A DNA stretch of 64,000 bases from Thiomicrorhabdus indica (lineage in GTDB: Bacteria; Pseudomonadota; Gammaproteobacteria; Thiomicrospirales; Thiomicrospiraceae). This document shows positions 54,479 through 62,722 of this stretch, one piece after another. The notes beneath the pieces were generated by a model, which was given only the letters and a program-made list of their open reading frames with translations, did not search any database and was not told the origin of the DNA. Position numbers and translations under genes: made by a program. Location of the stretch: NCBI RefSeq assembly GCF_004293625.1, contig NZ_CP033040.1:2619001-2683000 (forward strand), given 5' to 3'. Numbering within the stretch: the stretch's first letter is position 1; each line of letters starts with the position of its first letter.

Positions 54479-55909
54479 TTAAGCAGTTGCTTCCACTGGT
54501 TTAGACGCTTTCGCGTTTGCCATACGGATTGTCATGACTACGTTATACAACATAACTACCGCACCAGAGAAGAACAACAATCCACCGAAGGCACGCATTG
54601 CATAGTAAGGATGCATTGCGGCAACAGATTCAGCGAAAGTATAAGCCAGAGTACCGTACTCATCATAAGCACGCCACATTAGACCTTGCATGATACCTGA
54701 TACCCACATCGCAACGATGTAGAAAACCGTACCAATTGTCGCCAACCAGAAGTGGAAGTTAATTAACTGCATTGAATACATTTCAGTGTTCCATAGCTTC
54801 ATAACCATGTGGTAAAGCGCACCGATTGAAACCATTGCAACCCAACCCAAAGCACCAGAGTGAACGTGGCCAACCGTCCAGTCAGTATAGTGAGATAGAG
54901 CATTTACAGTTTTCGCCGCCATTACTGGACCTTCAAAGGTCGACATTGCGTAGAAAGCCAAAGCAATAATCAAGAAACGTAAAATGTAGTCCGTACGTAG
55001 TCGGTCCCATGCACCTGAAAGTGTCAACATACCGTTAAGCGCACCACCCCATGAAGGGATAATCATTGCAAGTGAGATTACCGCACCCAATGAACCAGTC
55101 CAATCTGGAAGCGCTGTATATTGCAAGTGGTGAGCACCCAACCAAACATAACCAAACATCAGTGCCCAGAAATGGATAACTGACAGACGGTAAGAATAGA
55201 TTGGACGTTGTGCTTGCTTAGGCACGAAGTAGTACATGATTGCAAGGAAACCAGCAGTCAGGAAGAAACCTACCGCATTATGCCCCCACCACCATTGAAT
55301 CATCGCATCTTGAACACCAGAGAATAGTGAGTAAGAGCGGAACAATGAAACAGGAATTGCAAGGCCGTTAACAACATAAAGGTAAGTGATCGCAATCATC
55401 ATACCCATGAAGAACCAGTTCGAAACGTAAACGTGAGAATGAGTCTCTTTGTTACGTGACGCGATTGTCATGATGAAGTTAAAGGTATACAAAGTCCAAA
55501 CAAGCGCGATTGCAATGGCAATCGGCCACTCTTGTTCATGATATTCCTTACCAGTTGTCATCCCTAAAGAGATAGAAACAACGGTCAACAATAGACCAAT
55601 CGTAAACAAAATTGCAGTCCACCAAGCCATTGAATTACTCCAAAGCTTGACACCGTTAGTACGCTGTACTGTATAGAAGGCAGTTGCCATCAAGGTCATA
55701 CCACCAAATGCGAAGATTACCGTATTCGTATGCATTACACGCAAACGAGCAAACGTAATTTCAGCAATGTCGAAGTTCAACGCTGGCCATGCAAGCTGTG
55801 CTGCGGCAAAAGTACCCATAAAAGTACCCAATACCAAAAACGCAATTGCACCCACCGTTAAATACTTGACTACGCCATTATCATATTGAGGCTTAGCTAT
55901 CGTATCCAT
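54479..55909 (-). CDS. ccoN: cbb3-type cytochrome c oxidase catalytic subunit CcoN
   Basis: 476 residues from the ATG at 55909 (GGGGA ~10 nt upstream; the longer reading to 56017 adds an unrelated leader). Twelve TM helices. Haem/Cu ligands visible include the His in MHTNTVIFAFGG, WWWGHNAVGFFLTAGF and HYTDWTVGHVHSGALGWVAM, plus the C-family Tyr region. Reduces O2 with high affinity, fitting a microaerophilic sulfur oxidiser. First gene of ccoN-O-Q-P. The 55910-56345 upstream gap holds a palindrome copy (56244) and no clear FNR site. Confidence 0.98.
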   Translation of the reverse strand: MDTIAKPQYDNGVVKYLTVGAIAFLVLGTFMGTFAAAQLAWPALNFDIAEITFARLRVMHTNTVIFAFGGMTLMATAFYTVQRTNGVKLWSNSMAWWTAILFTIGLLLTVVSISLGMTTGKEYHEQEWPIAIAIALVWTLYTFNFIMTIASRNKETHSHVYVSNWFFMGMMIAITYLYVVNGLAIPVSLFRSYSLFSGVQDAMIQWWWGHNAVGFFLTAGFLAIMYYFVPKQAQRPIYSYRLSVIHFWALMFGYVWLGAHHLQYTALPDWTGSLGAVISLAMIIPSWGGALNGMLTLSGAWDRLRTDYILRFLIIALAFYAMSTFEGPVMAAKTVNALSHYTDWTVGHVHSGALGWVAMVSIGALYHMVMKLWNTEMYSMQLINFHFWLATIGTVFYIVAMWVSGIMQGLMWRAYDEYGTLAYTFAESVAAMHPYYAMRAFGGLLFFSGAVVMLYNVVMTIRMANAKASKPVEATA

Positions 55910-56345
55910 TAGTCGGATTCCCCTATATAGTCTAAAGTTTGTATGCCTGAATTCACTGAAGACAGTAAAAACAGAAAACGTTGCGATTATAACGTTAGCC
56001 GCCTCCCCAATCCTCAAAAACGGCGAAAAACTTGCCCAGCATCAATGCTTTATTCAATTTTTCTCAATTTTTGATTCAATGAACGCAGACAAACTGTTCA
56101 AAAAAAACTTTCGTATTCTGCCAAAATTCGCCCTAAGTTGCACGCCAAAAATTATTTATAGCCCGATATTACAAAAAGCTTATATTGGCTATCCTGTTGA
56201 GCTAATTCAACTTTTTAACACTCCAAATGGTATAAATTTTCTTACCGGCCGGTATATAAAACCTGACACACTGAACGCTTAAGCATGTCAAATCAAGGTT
56301 AATTCAGTTATTATATTGCGATTAATTTTCACAGGACTTAGTTAG
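55910..56345. other. Divergent ccoN / hisB promoter region
   Basis: 436 bp with no credible gene; a 67-codon reading frame at 56079-56282 has no SD and no plausible composition. Contains one palindrome copy at 56244-56253 (CTTACCGGCCGGTATA). The cco promoter should lie just above 55909 and the his promoter near 56320, but no confident elements could be fixed. Confidence 0.5.
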
Positions 56346-56933
56346 ATGCGCACAGCAACCGTAGAACGTAACACCTTAGAAACCAAAATCAAAATCAGTG
56401 TAAATTTAGATGGTGAAGGCACTGCAAAATTCGATACGGGCGTCCCGTTCTTTGAGCATATGCTTGAGCAAATTGCTCGTCATGGCATGATGGATATTGA
56501 AATTAACGCTGACGGAGACCTGCATATTGATGACCACCATACAGTGGAAGATGTAGGCATCACCCTTGGTCAAGCAATTGCGCAAGCCATTGGTGACAAA
56601 AAAGGCATTACTCGTTACGGCCATGCCTACGTGCCACTTGATGAAGCTCTATCACGTGTCGTGATTGATCTGTCTGGCCGTCCAGGTTTAGAGTTTCATT
56701 GCGACTTCACACGTGAACAAATTGGCTCTTTTGAAACCCAACTGGTTCTGGAATTTTTCCAAGGCTTTGTAAACCATGCCAATGCGACACTTCATATCGA
56801 CAATATCCGTGGTTATAACGCTCACCACCAAGCTGAAACTATTTTTAAAGCATTTGGTCGCGCCCTTCGCATGGCATTATCTGAAGACGCACGCATGGCA
56901 GGAAAAATGCCATCAACCAAAGGAAGTCTATAA
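56346..56933 (+). CDS. hisB: Imidazoleglycerol-phosphate dehydratase HisB (monofunctional)
   Basis: 195 residues. Dehydrates imidazoleglycerol phosphate in histidine synthesis. The metal-binding His clusters are visible: [23 protein letters not shown] near residue 60, and [11 protein letters not shown] plus [17 protein letters not shown] later. No HAD phosphatase domain, so histidinol-phosphatase is elsewhere. Overlaps hisH by one base. Confidence 0.97.
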   Translation: MRTATVERNTLETKIKISVNLDGEGTAKFDTGVPFFEHMLEQIARHGMMDIEINADGDLHIDDHHTVEDVGITLGQAIAQAIGDKKGITRYGHAYVPLDEALSRVVIDLSGRPGLEFHCDFTREQIGSFETQLVLEFFQGFVNHANATLHIDNIRGYNAHHQAETIFKAFGRALRMALSEDARMAGKMPSTKGSL

Positions 56934-57571
56934 TGAATCAACGCTTAGTCGCCGTGGTTGATTACGGCATGGGCAATCTCCGCTCTGTATCTAAAGCCGC
57001 TGAACACATGGCCGATGACCAGACACGCATTGTAGTCACTCAGGATCCACAGGTGATTCACGATGCTGATTCGGTGATTTTCCCAGGCCAAGGTGCAGCC
57101 AAAGCCTGTATGCAAGCACTAAATCAGACAGGCATGGCAGAGCCTATCAAGCTAGCAGCCAAGGAAAAGCCATTCTTAGGCATCTGTATGGGATTACAAG
57201 TCCTAATGTCACACTCCGATGAAAACAGTGGCATTAATTGTCTGGACATTTTTAAAGGCAATGTCACGCAATTCAATTTAAGTGAACACCCAACCTTAAA
57301 GATGCCACACATGGGATGGAATCAAATATCACAGACACAAGACCACCCTCTTTGGCACGGAATTGAACAAGACAGTCGCTTCTATTACGTACACAGCTAC
57401 TATGTTGTCCCAGAAGACAAAAACACTATTTATGGCGAAACCACTCACGGCCAGACTTTCCCAGCCGTTTTGTGCGATCACAATCTATTTGCCATTCAAG
57501 CGCACCCAGAAAAATCTGCTGACGCCGGTCTTCAACTATTTAAGAATTTCTTATCTTGGAACGGTCATTAA
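56933..57571 (+). CDS. hisH: Imidazole glycerol phosphate synthase glutaminase subunit HisH
   Basis: 212 residues, class I glutamine amidotransferase. Nucleophile Cys in LGICMGLQVLM, the oxyanion PGQGAAKACM, and the His-Glu pair in AIQAHPEKSADAG. Supplies ammonia to HisF. Starts immediately at the hisB stop (TAATG). Confidence 0.97.
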   Translation: MNQRLVAVVDYGMGNLRSVSKAAEHMADDQTRIVVTQDPQVIHDADSVIFPGQGAAKACMQALNQTGMAEPIKLAAKEKPFLGICMGLQVLMSHSDENSGINCLDIFKGNVTQFNLSEHPTLKMPHMGWNQISQTQDHPLWHGIEQDSRFYYVHSYYVVPEDKNTIYGETTHGQTFPAVLCDHNLFAIQAHPEKSADAGLQLFKNFLSWNGH

Positions 57572-57606
57572 TCGTTCAAGTATTCAAAGTTTAAAAGGTC
57601 TATAAG

Positions 57607-58350
57607 ATGTTATTAATCCCAGCAATTGATTTAAAAGATGGCGAATGTGTTCGCCTACGTCAAGGCGTAATGGAAGATGCCACCGTTTTCTCAGGCGACA
57701 TTGTCGCAATGGCTAAACGTTGGGTTGACCAAGGTGCACGTCGTTTGCACATGGTTGATTTAAACGGTGCTTTTGATGGCAAACCAGTCAATGACAAAGC
57801 AGTTTACCAAGTCCGTGAAGCCTACCCTGACCTACCAATTCAAATAGGCGGCGGTATTCGTGATCTTGAAACCATCGAAGCCTATTTAAAAGCAGGGGTT
57901 AGCTACTGCATTATCGGTACTAAAGCCGTTCACAACCCAGAATTCGTTGCAGAAGCTTGTAAAGCTTTCCCTGGACATATTATGGTTGGCTTAGATGCAA
58001 AAGACGGCATGGTCGCAATTAATGGCTGGGCAGAAGTCACCGACTACGAAGTTAAATCTTTGGCAAAGCAATTTGAAAACGATGGTGTTGAAGCGATTAT
58101 CTATACGGATATTGGTCGTGACGGCATGATGCAAGGTGTCAACACCGAAGCGACACAAGCCTTGGCAAAAGCGGTCAATATCCCAATCATCGCGTCAGGC
58201 GGCATTACAAACTTGGACGATATTCGCAGCCTTTCAAAAGTTGAAGCTGACGGCGTGACCGGTGCAATTACCGGCCGTGCAATTTATGAAGGCTCTTTAG
58301 ACTTTAAAGAAGGCCAAACACTTTCTGATGAATTGGCACCAAAGGCATAA
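57607..58350 (+). CDS. hisA: ProFAR isomerase HisA
   Basis: 247 residues, (beta/alpha)8 barrel. [19 protein letters not shown] (catalytic Asp in AIDLKDG), [16 protein letters not shown] and [13 protein letters not shown] (second catalytic Asp) are all characteristic. Lies 35 bp after hisH. A near-palindrome ACCGGCCGTG at 58270 is not a perfect repeat copy. Confidence 0.97.
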   Translation: MLLIPAIDLKDGECVRLRQGVMEDATVFSGDIVAMAKRWVDQGARRLHMVDLNGAFDGKPVNDKAVYQVREAYPDLPIQIGGGIRDLETIEAYLKAGVSYCIIGTKAVHNPEFVAEACKAFPGHIMVGLDAKDGMVAINGWAEVTDYEVKSLAKQFENDGVEAIIYTDIGRDGMMQGVNTEATQALAKAVNIPIIASGGITNLDDIRSLSKVEADGVTGAITGRAIYEGSLDFKEGQTLSDELAPKA

Positions 58351-58354
58351 ATCA

Positions 58355-59128
58355 ATGGGTTTAGCAAAACGTATTATTCCCTGCCTTGATGTTGACAATG
58401 GCCGCGTGGTAAAAGGCGTGCAATTTGTTGACATTCGCGACGCAGGAAATCCGGTTGAAGTCGCCAAACGCTACGACGAGCAAGGCGCAGACGAAATCAC
58501 TTTCTTAGACATTACCGCGACTTCTGACGGTCGAGGCACCACGATTCACATGGTCGAAGAAGTCGCCAGCCAAGTCTTTATTCCACTCACAGTGGGCGGC
58601 GGCATTCGTAAAGTTGAAGATATTCGAACCATGCTGAACGCTGGTGCTGACAAGGTCGCGATTAATTCTGCAGCGATCTACAACCCTGAATTCGTAAAAG
58701 AAGCCTGCGATGCATTTGGTTCACAATGCATTGTATTGGCAATCGATGCCAAAAAAGTTTCTGCCGAAGGCAAACCCAATAAGTGGGAAATCTTCACTCA
58801 TGGTGGTCGCAAAGAAACAGGAATTGATGCAGTCGAATGGGCACAAAAAATGGAAGCTTATGGCGCCGGTGAACTGCTGGTCACCTCAATGGATAGAGAT
58901 GGCACCAAAAGTGGCTTTGACAACGAACTGATGCACGCGATTACCTCAAACGTAAAAATTCCAGTGATTGCTTCCGGCGGTGTCGGCAAACTCGAAGATT
59001 TAGTCGATGGCGTCAAAATCGGCGGTGCAGAAGCGGTGTTAGCCGCTTCGATTTTCCATTTTGGAGAACATACAGTACAAGAAGCCAAACAGGCTATGGC
59101 CAACCAAGGTATTGAGGTAAGACTGTGA
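58355..59128 (+). CDS. hisF: Imidazole glycerol phosphate synthase cyclase subunit HisF
   Basis: 257 residues from the ATG at 58355. Barrel paralogue of His[16 protein letters not shown] (catalytic Asp), [31 protein letters not shown] (second catalytic Asp) and [15 protein letters not shown]. Forms AICAR and IGP using ammonia from HisH. Its start is 5 bp past the hisA stop; the stop overlaps hisE (GTGA). Confidence 0.97.
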   Translation: MGLAKRIIPCLDVDNGRVVKGVQFVDIRDAGNPVEVAKRYDEQGADEITFLDITATSDGRGTTIHMVEEVASQVFIPLTVGGGIRKVEDIRTMLNAGADKVAINSAAIYNPEFVKEACDAFGSQCIVLAIDAKKVSAEGKPNKWEIFTHGGRKETGIDAVEWAQKMEAYGAGELLVTSMDRDGTKSGFDNELMHAITSNVKIPVIASGGVGKLEDLVDGVKIGGAEAVLAASIFHFGEHTVQEAKQAMANQGIEVRL

Positions 59129-59472
59129 ACGATAAAACCATCCTTCAGCAACTTGATGACGTGCTTGAAGCTCGTAAATCAGAAGCAGCCGATAAATCTT
59201 ATGTCGCAAGTCTTTATGCAAAAGGCACTGAAAAAATCCTGAAAAAAATCCAAGAAGAGTCACTTGAAGTTGCCATGGCAGCAAAAGATCATGACCACTC
59301 AAACCTTGAAAAAGATAAAGAGCATCTTATTTATGAAGTAACCGATTTATGGTTCCATAGCTTGGTATTATTGGCACACAAAGATATCTCTTCAGATGCG
59401 ATTACAGAAGAATTTCAACGTCGTTTTGGTTTATCCGGCCATGACGAAAAAGCCAGCCGAAGTGATTCATAA
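59125..59472 (+). CDS. hisE: Phosphoribosyl-ATP pyrophosphatase HisE (standalone)
   Basis: 115 residues, all-alpha MazG-like fold. [15 protein letters not shown] contains the metal-binding EExxE motif. GTG start overlaps the hisF stop by 4 bp. A hisI cyclohydrolase gene, which usually precedes or is fused to hisE, is not present in this window; it must lie elsewhere in the genome. Confidence 0.92.
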   Translation: MNDKTILQQLDDVLEARKSEAADKSYVASLYAKGTEKILKKIQEESLEVAMAAKDHDHSNLEKDKEHLIYEVTDLWFHSLVLLAHKDISSDAITEEFQRRFGLSGHDEKASRSDS

Positions 59473-59588
59473 TTCTACTAGAACTTGCTACAAAAGACTT
59501 TTATCTGCGATACGTTGCTCATTTACTTATATGTAAACTGCGCTCCGCTTCTCGACAAAAATCTTTTTCGCGTTTGTTCTAGCGAATT
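59471..59588. repeat. Intergenic repeat family A, copy 4 (inverted orientation)
   Basis: AATTCTACTAGAAC to GTTCTAGCGAATT terminal inverted repeats. Inside, read on the minus strand, the blocks run TTTTTGTCGAGAAGCGGAGC, TATAAGTAAATGAGCAACGT and CGCAGATAAAAGTCTTTTG, matching copies 1 and 3. It begins at the hisE stop codon (59470-59472), the same relation as copy 3 to fixH. A palindrome copy (59614) follows it. Confidence 0.8.
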
Positions 59589-59654
59589 CTGAAAACACTT
59601 TTCTAAAAAACTTACCGGCCGGTATTATTTACGATTTATAGGAAGGAACCCTCA

Positions 59655-59975
59655 ATGAATCAAGAAAAATCAATTTTTAGCAAAATCATTGACCGCGAAA
59701 TCCCTGCGGATATTATTCATGAAGATGAAAAGTGCATTGTCATTCACGACATCAACCCACGAGCACGCATACATTTATTAGTGATTCCTAAAAAACCTAT
59801 ACCCACCCTATTTGATTTAGGCCCTGAAGACAAAGACATCATGGCTCACATGATGCTGCTACTTCCTCAGCTGGCAACCGCACAAGGACTCGATGGATTT
59901 CGTACACAAATCAATACCGGTGAATCAGGCGGACAAGAAGTTTTCCATATTCATATTCACTTACTTGGAAATTAG
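59655..59975 (+). CDS. HIT-family nucleotide hydrolase/transferase (HinT type)
   Basis: 106 residues. The histidine triad is HIHIHLLG at the C-terminus, preceded by GESGGQEVFHI; the N-terminal FSKIIDREIPADIIHEDE is typical of HinT. Acts on purine nucleoside phosphoramidates. GGAAGGAACC precedes the ATG. Common partner downstream of hisE in gammaproteobacteria, followed by tat genes. Confidence 0.95.
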   Translation: MNQEKSIFSKIIDREIPADIIHEDEKCIVIHDINPRARIHLLVIPKKPIPTLFDLGPEDKDIMAHMMLLLPQLATAQGLDGFRTQINTGESGGQEVFHIHIHLLGN

Positions 59976-60085
59976 ATAAACATTGGCGTAATATTCAGTT
60001 ATAACTATCGCACAATCACTCAATTTAGAGGCTAGCTTTGAAAGAGCAGGGAAAACTTTGAATAGATAAGTTTTTTTTGTGCAAG

Positions 60086-60108
60086 CGATTTAACGAATTT
60101 GCTATCAT
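60086..60108 (+). promoter_or_regulatory. Candidate tatA promoter (extended -10)
   Basis: TGCTATCAT at 60100-60108 is an extended -10 (TGn plus TATCAT); no convincing -35. A NotI-type palindrome GCGGCCGC (60111-60118) follows immediately. The tatA SD (TTGGAGTAAAAA) is at 60160-60172. Confidence 0.45.
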
Positions 60109-60172
60109 TAGCGGCCGCTTATATTCAGGATCGACTAACATTAAGATCCTTTACTAACATTTGGAGTAAAAA

Positions 60173-60427
60173 ATGGGAATCAGTATTTGGCAACTTCTAA
60201 TCATTCTAGCAATCGTACTTGTACTTTTCGGTGCAAAACGTTTACGAAATGTAGGAAGTGATCTTGGCGGTGCAATCAAAGGCTTTAAATCTGCAGTAAA
60301 AGATGAAGAAGAGAAAAAAGACGACACTAAGCAAGCAAGCGTAGAAAACAAAACAGACGACAAAGATGGTAATGTTTTCGATGCAAAAGCTGAACAGAAA
60401 ACACCTGAGAACAAAGACAAAGCATAA
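60173..60427 (+). CDS. tatA: Sec-independent protein translocase TatA
   Basis: 84 residues. One short TM helix ([19 protein letters not shown]), the [20 protein letters not shown] amphipathic helix and an acidic C-terminus. Forms the translocation pore for folded proteins such as SoxC, which has a twin-arginine signal. The SD is strong. Confidence 0.97.
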   Translation: MGISIWQLLIILAIVLVLFGAKRLRNVGSDLGGAIKGFKSAVKDEEEKKDDTKQASVENKTDDKDGNVFDAKAEQKTPENKDKA

Positions 60428-60462
60428 CTTTTCAGTAAGTTTTTTGGGACTAGGTATACTCC

Positions 60463-61014
60463 ATGTTTGATATCGGCTTTTTAGAAATAATGGTCATTTT
60501 GGTGATTACGCTTTTGGTCATAGGACCCGAGCGTATGCCAGAAGTCGCGCGTAAAATCGGCAGTTTTATTGGAAAAATGCGCCGGTTCGTCAATTCGGTC
60601 AAAGCCGAAGGAGAAGTAGCGGAAACCATTAATGACTTTAAAAAGTCAATTGACTTGGAAGAGCAAAAAAAACAAATCTCCAGTATTTCGGATGAATTGA
60701 ACAAAGGTCTGTCTGTTGGCTTGGACAACGTCAACATGGACGAGCTTCAACGACCTTTTGCGCAAAACAAAAACGCAGAGACTGAAGCGGATGAGTCGGA
60801 ATCGGTTGCATCCAGCCAATTTAACAAGGCACCAATTCAACCACAAATACCGACACAGGCACCAACTTCAGCCCCTCAAAAACCTGAAGAATCGACAACT
60901 GATACAACAAAACCTACTGAATCAGTAAATTCTGTGCCTTCTCAAGCAGCAAAAACACCAGCCGCTTCAACTGAAGCCGCTCAGACAAAAGAAACCACTG
61001 CAAAAAGCGAATAG
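60463..61014 (+). CDS. tatB: Tat translocase subunit TatB
   Basis: 183 residues. MFDIGFLEIMVILVITLLVI TM helix, GPERMPEVARKIGSFIGKM amphipathic helix, then a long Ala/Pro/Thr/Gln-rich C-terminal region (~100-180) of low complexity. Recruits Tat substrates with TatC. 35 bp after tatA. Confidence 0.94.
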   Translation: MFDIGFLEIMVILVITLLVIGPERMPEVARKIGSFIGKMRRFVNSVKAEGEVAETINDFKKSIDLEEQKKQISSISDELNKGLSVGLDNVNMDELQRPFAQNKNAETEADESESVASSQFNKAPIQPQIPTQAPTSAPQKPEESTTDTTKPTESVNSVPSQAAKTPAASTEAAQTKETTAKSE

Positions 61015-61041
61015 CTTGCAATTTTGTAAAGACGGATAACT

Positions 61042-62250
61042 ATGAGCGAATCTGCGCTACCACCAACGGATAAAGAGATGACGCTGGTCCAACATTTGTT
61101 GGATCTAAAAACTTCCTTGACCCGTGGTATTTTGGCAATCATTGTATTTTTCTTGGTGTTATTCCCATTTGCCAATGAAATCTATGTCTATATTTCCGAG
61201 CCGTTGACTCGCTACTTACCGCCTGAAACCAGCATGATTGCTACAGGTGTTGCGTCCCCGTTCTTAACACCCTTTAAATTAAGTTTCGTACTTGCCATCT
61301 ACTTGGCAATGCCTTACTTACTGTATCAACTATGGCGCTTTATCGCTCCAGCGCTATACACCCATGAAAAACAACTGATTGGGCCGATTCTATTTTTTAG
61401 TTCATTCCTGTTTTATGCTGGTGGAGCTTTCGCTTACTATGTTGTTTTCCCACTGGTATTTGGATTCTTATCCACGGCCGCACCGGATGGCGTGACGGTT
61501 GCTACTGATATCGCCGCCTATCTCGATTTTGTTATTAAAATGTTTTTCGCATTTGGGCTCTCTTTTGAAGTCCCTATTATCACGGTTTTGTTAATTCTAA
61601 CTGGCATGACAAAACCTGAAAAACTCGCTCATGCTCGTCCTTACATCATTGTCGGCGCTTTCATCCTTGGAATGCTACTGACTCCACCCGATATCATCTC
61701 GCAAACACTTTTAGCCGTACCAATGTGGCTGCTGTTTGAAGTGGGATTAATCATTGGTGCTTATGTATTGAAAAAACGCGGCATTAAAGATGATGACGAA
61801 GATTATGACAAGGATCCAGACCCTTCTCCGAACTCGCCATCACCAAATTCAGGCTCATCCTCTAATGCGGTTTCAATGGCACCAAGTACAGGTTCACCTC
61901 AAGAGTTTGCCGCTGCCCATGAAAGTAAAGACAGCTCAAAACCTCAGCCAAATCCTGTACCCGATGATATTGAGTTTGATGACCGCTATGCCGATCAAAC
62001 TGATGACGATTTGGACTGGGATGACGAGTTCGATAAGATTGATGCGCAAATGAATCAACTTGAGCAAGAATACAAAGAGCGAACTAAAGCCGAAAAAGAA
62101 GTGGAAAGAAAAGCTCAAGAAAAAGCCCAGGCTCAGGCGGATGGACTGGATGATGACGATGATTTTGAAGAAAAACCATCGAAAACAACCGAAGAAAAAT
62201 CTTCTAATTCTGCAGAAGATTCTGAAGAATCTACCAAGTCCAAAAATTAA
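61042..62250 (+). CDS. tatC: Tat translocase subunit TatC with an unusual ~150-residue acidic tail
   Basis: 402 residues, against ~240-260 in most bacteria. Residues 1-~245 form the six-helix core (LVQHLLDLKTSLTRGILAII start, YLAMPYLLYQLWRFIAPALY, GMTKPEKLAHARPYIIVGAF). Beyond ~246 the sequence is soluble, highly charged and repetitive: DDDEDYDKDPDPS, a Ser/Pro segment, DDRYADQTDDDLDWDDEF and Lys/Glu-rich KEVERKAQEKAQAQ, ending in Ser/Glu. The tail is likely cytosolic (TatC C-terminus is inside) and disordered. It is continuous with the core frame, so not an artefact of a frame error. Confidence 0.93.
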   Translation: MSESALPPTDKEMTLVQHLLDLKTSLTRGILAIIVFFLVLFPFANEIYVYISEPLTRYLPPETSMIATGVASPFLTPFKLSFVLAIYLAMPYLLYQLWRFIAPALYTHEKQLIGPILFFSSFLFYAGGAFAYYVVFPLVFGFLSTAAPDGVTVATDIAAYLDFVIKMFFAFGLSFEVPIITVLLILTGMTKPEKLAHARPYIIVGAFILGMLLTPPDIISQTLLAVPMWLLFEVGLIIGAYVLKKRGIKDDDEDYDKDPDPSPNSPSPNSGSSSNAVSMAPSTGSPQEFAAAHESKDSSKPQPNPVPDDIEFDDRYADQTDDDLDWDDEFDKIDAQMNQLEQEYKERTKAEKEVERKAQEKAQAQADGLDDDDDFEEKPSKTTEEKSSNSAEDSEESTKSKN

Positions 62251-62262
62251 ATTAGTTCTTCC

Positions 62263-62292
62263 ATCCTTTTCTCGCGTGCCCGAGAAAAGGAT
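62263..62292 (+). terminator. Hairpin after tatC
   Basis: ATCCTTTTCTCG (62263-62274) pairs exactly with CGAGAAAAGGAT (62281-62292) with a 6-nt loop, 13 bp after the tatC stop. No long T run; it may be a 3'-end stabilising hairpin. Confidence 0.6.
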
Positions 62293-62323
62293 CAAAAGAG
62301 GGGCACCCTTCTACGTTCTTGGA

Positions 62324-62416
62324 ATTCACTAAGCTTGCACTGCTATGACTCACAACTCGCTTGCAAGCAAGCTCAAACAAGTTCATCATCAAACGCAGTG
62401 CGGCCGCTAAGTGAAT
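62324..62416 (-). repeat. Intergenic repeat family B, copy 2 (93 bp)
   Basis: Inverted relative to copy 1 (9470-9563): on the minus strand it starts ATTCACTTAGCGGCCGC and ends TGCAAGCTTAGTGAAT, with GCTTGCAAGCGAGTTGTGAG inside. Length is nearly equal to copy 1 but the middle is divergent. It lies in the 472-bp gap 62251-62722, which has no gene. Confidence 0.75.
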
Positions 62417-62642
62417 TAACCAATCTCTTCGAAAAGGGTAAATACCTCACCTTTCATTTCAAAAGTAAAAGTTTGTCATAACCTTAAATCTCAATATAAA
62501 ATTAAGGCTAAGGCCTTTTAACTCCTTGTGCAGAGAACAGTTGTGGCGCTTAACGAAGCCAAAAGTTAAGTAAGCCCGCTGTTTGAGTTCGCTTGGGAAC
62601 GAGTTCGGGCTTACCTTTTGGCAAGTTTAGCAACACTCTGTA

Positions 62643-62707
62643 AACGTAACAGGAGCTGTTTTCTTTGGTTCGTTTCTTTGCCAGCGCAAAGAAATGAACA
62701 AGAAAAA
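62643..62707 (+). repeat. Intergenic repeat family C, copy 2
   Basis: AACGTAACAGGAGCTGTTTT then a hairpin GTTCGTTTCTTTGC / GCAAAGAAATGAAC (one mismatch, 4-nt CAGC loop). Shares the first ~25 bp with copy 1 at 9572. Sits just before the start of the secreted protein gene. The remaining part of the gap (62417-62642) is featureless apart from GCCCG repeats near 62580-62610. Confidence 0.6.
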
Positions 62708-62722
62708 ATTGAAAAATAATTT

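Noticed and set aside
56079-56282. 67-codon reading frame between ccoN and hisB
   Set aside because: No SD, no recognisable family and random-looking composition; lies in a divergent promoter region with a palindrome copy.
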